Shown one piece after another: positions 54,834 through 61,791 of a stretch of 64,000 bases of DNA. A program made the translations under genes and the position numbers. This DNA comes from Streptomyces sp. McG3 (GTDB lineage Bacteria; Actinomycetota; Actinomycetes; Streptomycetales; Streptomycetaceae): assembly GCF_018619185.1 (NCBI RefSeq), contig NZ_JAAXYC010000006.1, forward strand, positions 1-64,000, read 5' to 3'. Under the pieces are notes generated by a model, which was not told where the DNA came from, did not search any database, and worked only from the letters and a program-made list of their open reading frames with translations. Position 1 is the stretch's first letter; each line of letters starts with the position of its first letter.

Positions 54834-56099
54834 TTGACCGACTACACCGACGCCTCGCGCACCGAGGCGTTCTTCACCCTGCACCACCGTCTTCCCCGGC
54901 AGAGCCCCGGCTCCGACGCGACCACGCGTCGGCTGCTCGCTCTCACCGGCCCGCTGCCCGACCGCCCGCGCGTCCTCGACCTGGGCTGCGGTCCCGGCCG
55001 GGCCGCTCTGCTGCTCGCCGCCGAGGCGGGCGCCGAGGTGACCGCGGTCGACCTGCACCAGCCGTTCCTGGACGAGCTGCGCGAGGCGTCCGGGGCCCGT
55101 GGCCTCGGCGACCGTGTCCGTACCGTCAGGGCGGACATGGGCGACCTCACCGGGCCCGCCTTCCCCGCGGGGTCCTTCGACCTGATCTGGGCCGAGGGCT
55201 CCGCGTACTGCGTCGGGTTCGACACCGCCGTCCGCGACTGGCAGCGCCTGCTGGCCCCGGGCGGCGCGATGATGATCTCCGAGTGTGTCTGGACCACGGA
55301 CACGCCGTCCGCCGGGGCGCGCGACTTCTGGGACCGCAACGGCTCCCCGCGCACCCTGCCGGAGACCACCGCGGCGGCCGTCGCCGCCGGCTGCACGGTC
55401 GACGCCGTGCTGGTCCAGCCCGAGAGCGACTGGGACGAGTACTACGTACCGCTCGCCGAACGGGTCGCGAGCGCCGACCCCGGCACTCCCGGCATGGAGT
55501 GGGCGCTCGCGGCCACCCGTGAGGAGCTGGCGGTGCGGCGGGAGCACGGCACGGAGTACGGCTACGCCGCGTATGTGCTGCGCCCGGCCGATCCCCGGTG
55601 GAAGACCCGTCCGGAGACGCCGGAGGACCGTGCGGCCGTGCACGCGGTCAACACGGCCGCGTTCCCCACCCGGGACGAGGCGGACCTCGTGGACGCCCTG
55701 CGGGCCGACCCCGAGGCCTGGCTGCCGGGGCTCAGCCGTGTCGCCGAGGCCCCGGACGGTTCCCCGGCGGCGTACGCGCTGCTCACCCGCTGCCGGGTCG
55801 GCGACGCCCCGGCGCTCGCCCTGGCCCCGGTGGCCACCTCTCCCGCGTACCAGCGGCAGGGCGCGGGGCAGGCCGTGGTGCGGGCGGTGCTGGACGCCGC
55901 CCGGGGGCGCGGTGAGGCGCTGGTGCTGGTGCTCGGTCATCCCGAGTACTACCCGCGCTTCGGTTTCGTGCCGGCCTCGCGCTACGGGATCCGGCCGGGT
56001 TTCGAGGTGCCCGACGAGGCGATGATGGCCCTGGTTCTGGATGATTCCGTCCCTGTTCCGGCGGGCGTGATCCGTTATCCGGCGGCCTTCGGGGTCTGA
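54834..56099 (+). CDS. SAM methyltransferase fused to a GNAT acetyltransferase
   Basis: This 421-residue protein has two domains. Residues about 30-240 form a class-I SAM methyltransferase (RVLDLGCGPGRAALLLAAEA, VTAVDLHQPFLDEL, FDLIWAEGSAYCVGF). Residues about 245-421 form a GNAT (TPEDRAAVHAVNTAAFP, LALAPVATSPAYQRQGAGQA, HPEYYPRFGFVPA). The TTG at 54834 is the start, under a hairpin and downstream of a 22-codon leader. Such fusions may modify one small molecule twice, or confer resistance; the substrate is unknown. Confidence 0.87.
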   Translation: MTDYTDASRTEAFFTLHHRLPRQSPGSDATTRRLLALTGPLPDRPRVLDLGCGPGRAALLLAAEAGAEVTAVDLHQPFLDELREASGARGLGDRVRTVRADMGDLTGPAFPAGSFDLIWAEGSAYCVGFDTAVRDWQRLLAPGGAMMISECVWTTDTPSAGARDFWDRNGSPRTLPETTAAAVAAGCTVDAVLVQPESDWDEYYVPLAERVASADPGTPGMEWALAATREELAVRREHGTEYGYAAYVLRPADPRWKTRPETPEDRAAVHAVNTAAFPTRDEADLVDALRADPEAWLPGLSRVAEAPDGSPAAYALLTRCRVGDAPALALAPVATSPAYQRQGAGQAVVRAVLDAARGRGEALVLVLGHPEYYPRFGFVPASRYGIRPGFEVPDEAMMALVLDDSVPVPAGVIRYPAAFGV

Positions 56100-56105
56100 C
56101 GCTCC

Positions 56106-56144
56106 GTCCGCCCCGCCGCGCTCCCGGGGCGCGGCGGGGCGGAC
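56106..56144 (+). terminator. Terminator after the methyltransferase-GNAT gene
   Basis: A perfect 16-base stem (56106-56121 with 56129-56144) with a seven-base loop lies seven bases after the stop. Confidence 0.75.
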
Positions 56145-56246
56145 ATGCCCGGCCCCGCAGTGCGGACAAGCGGCTTTTGTACGGCAGACTTGACCGGACT
56201 CCAGGGGCCCGGCGCACGAGGCCGGGGACCAAAGCGAAGGATGGGT

Positions 56247-56840
56247 ATGCCGACCACACCAGCCACCGCGACGCACAGCTCGTCGAACGGCACCGCAGAA
56301 GCGATCATGCTCGAACTGGTCGACGAGAACGGCACCACGATCGGCACCGCGGAGAAGCTGGCGGCCCACCAGGCCCCCGGGCAGCTGCACCGCGCGTTCT
56401 CCGTGTTCCTCTTCGACGAGCAGGGGCGGCTCCTGCTCCAGCGCCGGGCACTCGGCAAGTACCACTCCCCCGGTGTCTGGTCGAACACCTGCTGCGGGCA
56501 CCCCTATCCGGGCGAGGCCCCGTTCGCGGCCGCCGCCCGGCGTACGTACGAGGAGCTGGGGCTCTCCCCCTCGCTGCTGGCCGAGGCCGGAACGGTCCGC
56601 TACAACCACCCGGACCCCGCGTCGGGACTGGTGGAGCAGGAGTTCAACCACCTGTTCGTGGGGATGGCGCAGACGGCGGTGAAGCCGGACCCCGAGGAGG
56701 TCGGGGAGACGGCCTTCGTGACGGCGGCGGAGCTCGCGGAGCGGCACGCGCGGGCGCCGTTCTCGGCGTGGTTCATGACCGTGCTGGACGCGGCACGGCC
56801 GGCGATCCGTGAGCTGACGGGCCCCTCCGCGGGCTGGTGA
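56247..56840 (+). CDS. idi: Isopentenyl-diphosphate delta-isomerase, type I
   Basis: This 197-residue Nudix-fold isomerase interconverts IPP and DMAPP. The active Cys is residue 83 in SNTCCGHPYPGE, and the Glu pair in EQEFNHLFVG matches type-I Idi. AAGG lies six bases before ATG 56247, so an earlier ATG at 56241 is less likely. The sequence is nearly what I remember for the S. coelicolor enzyme. It can supply precursor for the hopanoid pathway about 12 kb away. Confidence 0.96.
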   Translation: MPTTPATATHSSSNGTAEAIMLELVDENGTTIGTAEKLAAHQAPGQLHRAFSVFLFDEQGRLLLQRRALGKYHSPGVWSNTCCGHPYPGEAPFAAAARRTYEELGLSPSLLAEAGTVRYNHPDPASGLVEQEFNHLFVGMAQTAVKPDPEEVGETAFVTAAELAERHARAPFSAWFMTVLDAARPAIRELTGPSAGW

Positions 56841-56867
56841 ACCCCCGCTCGTCTCCGTACGGGGCGG

Positions 56868-57323
56868 TCAGAGCTGCGTCTTCAACGGCAGCGCCGCCCA
56901 GATGATCTTCCCGCCGCTCGCGGTGTGCTCGACGTCGCAGGTGCCGCCCGCCTCCGCGGTGATCACCTTGACGAGCAGCAGGCCCCGGCCACCGGTCTGC
57001 GCGTAGTCCGTCTCCAGCGCAGTGGGCCGGTAGGGGTGGTTGTCCTCGACCGAGACTCTGACCCAGTCGGCGGCGATGGCCACCTCCACGGCCAGTTCGG
57101 GTGAGAGGAGCGCCGCGTGCTTGACGGCGTTGGTGACCAGCTCCGAGACGATCAGCAGGAGCCCCTGGAGGATCTCGTCCTCGATCGGCACGCCCTGCCG
57201 GTCGAGGAGGTCACGTACGGCGTGCCGGGCGCTCGGCACGGACGCGTCCACGGCGGAGGCGGTGAAGCGCCACACCCCCTCGTACGACACGGGGTCGGCA
57301 GGGGCACTCCCGAGGCTCTCCAT
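56868..57323 (-). CDS. Anti-sigma-factor-type ATP-binding protein
   Basis: This 151-residue HATPase_c_2 protein of the RsbW/SpoIIAB-like class has LLLIVSELVTNAVKHA and YAQTGGRGLLLVKVIT (G-boxes). Streptomyces carries dozens, usually controlling stress sigma factors or acting as phosphatase partners. ATG 57323 is chosen over a longer frame. No sigma factor gene is adjacent. Confidence 0.87.
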   Translation of the reverse strand: MESLGSAPADPVSYEGVWRFTASAVDASVPSARHAVRDLLDRQGVPIEDEILQGLLLIVSELVTNAVKHAALLSPELAVEVAIAADWVRVSVEDNHPYRPTALETDYAQTGGRGLLLVKVITAEAGGTCDVEHTASGGKIIWAALPLKTQL

Positions 57324-57469
57324 CGTCCGGCACCAGCTCTCACTCGCACTGCACTGACCGTCGAGTAAAGAGTGTTGGGAATGGCCTGGTCCGGACCGTG
57401 CTACTGGTCGGAAGTAGCCAGGTATCGGCGCTATTTGACCAAACATGCGTGACCCTGGCGGCCCAGGGA

Positions 57470-58093
57470 CTACTTTCGCTCGTCTTCTGGTGACTTGATC
57501 GGCTCGTCCGAGGATGCGGCCGTGTCATCGAGCCGCTCCGAGACCATGCTGACGATGCGCCGGCCGCCCACGCCGATGGCGATCAGGCCGAGTCCGTCGA
57601 ACAGCAGGGCCAGCGAGAAGAAACAGCCGAGAACGTAGAGGCTGCTGTGCGGCCAGTCGAACAGCACCAGCAGGCCCAGCAGCAGGCCGAAGGCGCCCTG
57701 CAGCAGCGTCCACCCCATCTGCGGACCGCGCACGACAACGCTGCCGACCAGCCGGAAGACCCCGCCGGTCAGGAAGAGCAGGGCGGCGAACATGGTCAGC
57801 GCCTCGGCCGTGCCCTCGGGGTGCTTGATGACGACGACGCCCGCGGCGATGTTGAGGGCCGCGACCACCACGCCCAGCCAGAAGTAGTTCGTACCGCGTG
57901 ACTCGATCGCGTGCAGCAGTCCGACCAGGCCGCCGACGAGCAGCAGCCAGCCGAAGAGCAGCATCGAGGTGAGCGTGGCGACGCCGGTGTAGACGAGGCC
58001 GATGACGCCCGCGATCACCAGCAGCGTGCCGAGCAGCGCGAGCCAGCCGAAACTGCGGCTGAGCTTCCGGCCCTCGGCGGTGGATTCGTTCAT
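57470..58093 (-). CDS. HdeD-like (DUF308) membrane protein
   Basis: This 207-residue protein has six membrane segments in HdeD-like repeats (LLGTLLVIAGVIGLVYTG; LFGWLLLVGGLVGLLHAI; GCFFSLALLFDGLGLIAIGV). Such proteins are tied to acid or general stress in other bacteria; the function here is unknown. GGAG precedes the ATG. Confidence 0.9.
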   Translation of the reverse strand: MNESTAEGRKLSRSFGWLALLGTLLVIAGVIGLVYTGVATLTSMLLFGWLLLVGGLVGLLHAIESRGTNYFWLGVVVAALNIAAGVVVIKHPEGTAEALTMFAALLFLTGGVFRLVGSVVVRGPQMGWTLLQGAFGLLLGLLVLFDWPHSSLYVLGCFFSLALLFDGLGLIAIGVGGRRIVSMVSERLDDTAASSDEPIKSPEDERK

Positions 58094-58173
58094 CGACGAC
58101 TCCTTACGGTGCGTGCCCGCCCCGCGACCCCTTCTTGATCATAGGTTCGAACCCTCCGGATAGCATCCGGCGC

Positions 58174-58938
58174 ATGGACCCCACGGAACCCCGCCTGATC
58201 ACGTCCTTCGAGCGCGGCGTCGCCACGGTCGTGATCGCGAACCCCGCCAAACGCAACGCGATGACCACCGCGATGTGGCGGGGTCTGCCGGAGCTGCTGC
58301 AGCGGCTCGCGGCCGATCCGGCGGTCCGGGCGCTGGTGCTGACCGGAGCCGGGGACACCTTCTGCGCCGGCGCCGACATCTCCACGCTGCGGGAGGGCGC
58401 GGACACCGCCCAGGGCCTGGCGGTGGCGGCCGAGGACGCGCTCGCCGCGTTCCCCCTGCCGACGCTGGCCGCGGTGCGCGGCTACTGCGTGGGCGGCGGC
58501 GGCCAGCTCGCCGCCGCCTGCGATCTGCGGTTCGCGGAGGAGGGGGCCTCCTTCGGGGTCACCCCGGCCAAGCTCGGCATCGTCTACCCCGCCTCATCGA
58601 CCCGGCGGCTGGTCGCCCTCGTCGGCCCGGCCACGGCCAAGCACCTGCTGTTCTCCGGCGAGTTGATCGGCACGGAACGGGCGCTGCGCACCGGCCTGGT
58701 CGACGAGGTGCTGCCCGCGGGCGGCCTGGACGAGCGGGTCGAGGAGTACGTACGGGTCCTGGCGTCCCGGTCCCTGCTCACCCAGGCCGCGGCGAAGGAG
58801 TTCGCCGCGGGCCGGACGGACCGGGACGCCCACTGGTCCGCCGAGGCGCGGGGCAGCGGTGACACGGCGGAGGGGGTCGCCGCCTTCCTGGAGCGGCGCG
58901 CGCCCCGGTTCACCTGGACCGCGGGAGCTACCGGGTGA
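58174..58938 (+). CDS. Enoyl-CoA hydratase/isomerase-family protein
   Basis: This 254-residue crotonase-fold enzyme has GAGDTFCAGADIS and RGYCVGGGGQLAAACDLR with the oxyanion-hole glycines. The second Glu typical of hydratases is hard to place, so isomerase or related activity is possible. ATG 58174 is preferred over an in-frame start at 58135. It overlaps the end of the DJ-1-like gene on the other strand by 11 bases. Confidence 0.9.
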   Translation: MDPTEPRLITSFERGVATVVIANPAKRNAMTTAMWRGLPELLQRLAADPAVRALVLTGAGDTFCAGADISTLREGADTAQGLAVAAEDALAAFPLPTLAAVRGYCVGGGGQLAAACDLRFAEEGASFGVTPAKLGIVYPASSTRRLVALVGPATAKHLLFSGELIGTERALRTGLVDEVLPAGGLDERVEEYVRVLASRSLLTQAAAKEFAAGRTDRDAHWSAEARGSGDTAEGVAAFLERRAPRFTWTAGATG

Positions 58939-59563
58939 CGTGGCGGCTCCTGGCCCGCCATTCCTCGACGAGGGCCGCGGGGGCCTTCTCCGGCGACCCG
59001 CAGTCGTAGGGCGGCTGCGGATCGTACTCCGTGAGCAGCTGCACCGAGCGCGCCACGTCGCCGCCCGCGATCCGGCCGAGCAGGGTCAGCCCCATGTCGA
59101 TGCCGGAGGAGACCCCGGCGGCGGTGACGTACTTGCCGTCGATGACGACGCGCTCCCCGGTGGGCTCGACGCCGAACTCCTTCAGTGCCTCCAGCGCCAG
59201 CCAGTGCGAGGTGGCCCGCCTGTCCTTCAGGAGCCCGGCGGCGGCCAGCAGCAGCGACCCGGTGCAGACGGAGGTCGTCCAGGTACTGGTGGCGTCGACC
59301 GAGCGCAGCCAGCCGAGCAGGGCCTCGTTCTCCATCTGGTCGCTCTGGCCGGGTCCGCCCGGGACGATCACCAGGTCCGGGGAGGGCACCTCGGCGAGGG
59401 TCTTCTCCGCGACGAGCGCGAGGCTCCCGCTGTCATTGCGGACGGGGCCGGTCCGTTCGGCGGCGAAGACCGGCTCGGCGCCGGGAGCGCGGCTGAGGAT
59501 CTCGTACGGGCCCACCGCGTCCAGGGCGGTGAAACGGTCGAAGAGCAGGATGGCGATCTGCAC
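58928..59563 (-). CDS. DJ-1/PfpI-family protein, isonitrile-hydratase-like
   Basis: This 211-residue protein opens with QIAILLFDRFTALDAVGPYE and has PDLVIVPGGPGQSDQM and the nucleophile elbow TSVCTGSLLLAAAG, with Cys100 as probable nucleophile. This resembles isonitrile hydratases and DJ-1/GlxA glutamine-amidotransferase-fold proteins. GTG 59563 has GAGAGG about eight bases upstream. It is transcribed right after the GlxA-family regulator, which may control it. Confidence 0.88.
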   Translation of the reverse strand: MQIAILLFDRFTALDAVGPYEILSRAPGAEPVFAAERTGPVRNDSGSLALVAEKTLAEVPSPDLVIVPGGPGQSDQMENEALLGWLRSVDATSTWTTSVCTGSLLLAAAGLLKDRRATSHWLALEALKEFGVEPTGERVVIDGKYVTAAGVSSGIDMGLTLLGRIAGGDVARSVQLLTEYDPQPPYDCGSPEKAPAALVEEWRARSRHVTR

Positions 59564-59598
59564 GGGAGCTGCCTCTCGGTTCGGTCGGACGGTGCGGT

Positions 59599-60570
59599 TC
59601 AGGTGCTGGACGCGGGGGTGCGGAAGCGGCGGCGGTATTCGGCCGGCGCCGTCGCGAGGGTCTTCACGAAGGCGCGGCGCATGGCTTCCGGGGTGCCGTA
59701 GCCACTGGCGCGGGCCACCCGCTCGACGCCGTCGGAGGTGTCCTCCAGGAGCCGGCGGGCGTGCTCCAGGCGGACGCGCTCGACGTACCGCCCCGGGGTC
59801 GTTCCGGTCTCCGCCCGGAACGCGCGGGCGAAGTGCCGGGGCGAGATCCGGGCGCGGGCAGCGAGGGCGTCGACCCCGAGGTCGGCGTCGGGGTGCTGGG
59901 TGATCCAGTGCTGGACCTCGCGCAGCGGTTCGCTCCGGGCGGTCTGGGCGGAGAGCTGGGCGCTGAACTGGGCCTGGTTGCCGGGGCGGCGCAGGAACAC
60001 CACGAGGTGCCGGGCGATACCGAGGGCGAGGTCCCGCCCGTGGTCCTCCTCGACGAGGGCGAGGGCGAGGTCGATGCCCGCGGTGACGCCCGCCGAGGTG
60101 GCCAGCCGCCCGTCCCGTACGAAGATCGGTTCGGGGTCGACGTGCACGGCCGGGTAGTCGCGGGCCAACTGCTCGCAGTAGTTCCAGTGGGTGGTGACCC
60201 GGTGTCCGTCCAGCAGGCCCGCCTCGGCCAGCAGCAGCGCCCCGGTGCACACGGAGACGAGCCGCTCCGCCAGCGGCGCGTGCTCGCGCAGCCAGCCGGT
60301 CAGCTCCGGGTGGGAGCCCCGGGTGCCGTGCCCGCCGGGCACCAGCAGGGTGTGCGGTACGGGCGCGTCGGCGAGGCTGCTGTCGGGCATCAGGGTCAGG
60401 CCGCTGGTGGAGCGGACGGGGCCGCCGTCGAGCGAGGCGGTCCGCAGGTCGTAGGAGACGCCCGGAGCCCGGGAGGCTCCGGCGAAGACCTCCATCGGGC
60501 CGGTGGCGTCGAGACTCTGGATGCCGTCGAAGAGGACGACGAGCACGGTTCGCTGCTTCACATCCACCAT
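59599..60570 (-). CDS. GlxA-family AraC transcriptional regulator
   Basis: This protein of up to 323 residues has an N-terminal DJ-1/PfpI-like domain (VVLFDGIQSLDATGPMEVFA, PHTLLVPGGHG, SVCTGALLLAEAGLLDG) and a C-terminal AraC helix-turn-helix (DLGVDALAARARISPRHFAR, VARASGYGTPEAMRRAF). This is the GlxA type. ATG 60570 or GTG 60561 could be the start. It is followed at 35 bases by the DJ-1-like enzyme gene, a probable target. Confidence 0.9.
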   Translation of the reverse strand: MVDVKQRTVLVVLFDGIQSLDATGPMEVFAGASRAPGVSYDLRTASLDGGPVRSTSGLTLMPDSSLADAPVPHTLLVPGGHGTRGSHPELTGWLREHAPLAERLVSVCTGALLLAEAGLLDGHRVTTHWNYCEQLARDYPAVHVDPEPIFVRDGRLATSAGVTAGIDLALALVEEDHGRDLALGIARHLVVFLRRPGNQAQFSAQLSAQTARSEPLREVQHWITQHPDADLGVDALAARARISPRHFARAFRAETGTTPGRYVERVRLEHARRLLEDTSDGVERVARASGYGTPEAMRRAFVKTLATAPAEYRRRFRTPASST

Positions 60571-60705
60571 CCTGGGCGGGGGGCGCGATGGCCGCAATGA
60601 CGAGTACCCCACCTTTCCTGCCATCGGCCCGGGCCCTCGACCCGTGTCGGGCCTATCGTGGGCCTGTCCTGGTGGACGTTCTGCTCCCCCCAGGGTTCCA
60701 ATCCG

Positions 60706-60721
60706 TACCGACCAGTCGGTA
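60706..60721. promoter_or_regulatory. TetR-type operator before the SCO6745-family gene
   Basis: TACCGAC and GTCGGTA flank a two-base centre, giving a 16-base palindromic box of the form many TetR-family repressors bind. It ends ten bases before the ATG at 60732, so binding would block initiation. No TetR gene is adjacent; the one at 21905 is far away. Confidence 0.65.
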
Positions 60722-60731
60722 ACGTGCCGGT

Positions 60732-61601
60732 ATGAGTACTCTCCCGGCCCGCGCGGAGCGCCGCTGCCACAACGCCGTCAACCCCCTGCACTCCTGTCTC
60801 TTCTTCTCCCCCGACCTGGGCGCGGAGATGGCGAAGATCGGCATCGAGGACCAGAGCGCCGCCTATTTCGCGACCCGGGCCGCCGCTCTCGGCGCGGTCG
60901 GGGCGGGGACCGTCAGCGCCACCTTCTACAACTTCAACCCCGCGCTGGTGGCCCGCCATGTGCCCGCCGTCTGGGAGACCGCCTCTCCCGACGTGGTCCT
61001 GGGGGCCCGGCTGCGGGCGGCGGACACGACGCTGCGCCGGCTGCTCGGCGAGGAGGTCATCGCCTCCGACGCGATGGCGGAGGCGGCCCGGCTCGCACTG
61101 CGGGCCACCGAGGCCTGTGCCCCGCACGCCCGCCCGCTGTACGCCGCGCACGCGGATCTGCCGGTGCCCGAGGAGCCGCACCTGGCGTTCTGGCACGCCG
61201 CGACCCTGCTGCGCGAGCACCGGGGCGACGCGCACCTCGCCGTCCTGCTCGCGGCCGGCCTGGACCCGCTGGAGTCGCTCGTCAGCCACACGGCGACCGG
61301 CAAGGGCATGGCGATCCGCTGGATCCTGTCCTCCCGGGGCTGGCGGCGCACCGACTGGGAGGCGGCGTCCGGCCGGCTGCGGGAGCGCGGGCTGCTGGCC
61401 GAGGGCGAGGAGTTGGCGCTGACCGAGGCGGGCACGGCGCTGCGCGCGGAGGTCGAGGAGGCGACGGACCGCATGGACACCGCCCCGTACGAGCACCTGG
61501 GCGCGGAAGGTGTGGAGCGGCTCACCGAACTGGGGCGCGGCTTCCTCTTCACGGCCGCCGCCGCGGGGGCGTTCCCGGCCTCGGCGACCGGCCAGGGCTG
61601 A
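60732..61601 (+). CDS. SCO6745-family protein (SalK-like)
   Basis: This 289-residue, mostly helical, soluble protein is of the family I know as SCO6745/SalK-like. It has CHNAVNPLHSCLFFSPDLG, YFATRAAALGAVGAGTVSAT and FYNFNPALVARHVPAVWE at the start, and a Leu-rich middle (HTATGKGMAIRWILSSRGW, a helix-turn-helix-like end). The function is not established. A TetR-type box overlaps its upstream region. Confidence 0.88.
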   Translation: MSTLPARAERRCHNAVNPLHSCLFFSPDLGAEMAKIGIEDQSAAYFATRAAALGAVGAGTVSATFYNFNPALVARHVPAVWETASPDVVLGARLRAADTTLRRLLGEEVIASDAMAEAARLALRATEACAPHARPLYAAHADLPVPEEPHLAFWHAATLLREHRGDAHLAVLLAAGLDPLESLVSHTATGKGMAIRWILSSRGWRRTDWEAASGRLRERGLLAEGEELALTEAGTALRAEVEEATDRMDTAPYEHLGAEGVERLTELGRGFLFTAAAAGAFPASATGQG

Positions 61602-61610
61602 CCCCGCACC

Positions 61611-61647
61611 GCCCGGAGCCCTCGCGCGCGCCGCGGGGGCTCCGGGC
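61611..61647 (+). terminator. Terminator after the SCO6745-family gene
   Basis: An 11-base stem (61611-61621 with 61637-61647) with a 15-base loop lies ten bases after the stop. Confidence 0.6.
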
Positions 61648-61791
61648 GTGTTCGTCGAGGTCACGCGACACGGCCCCCGGCCACCCGGCACAATGCAGGC
61701 CAGGGGGGACACCCCCGGCAAGCAAGAACGTGCTCATCGCGACACGAGCACGGCCAGCACAGCCAGTACGAGAAGGCGAGTCGGGAAAACC

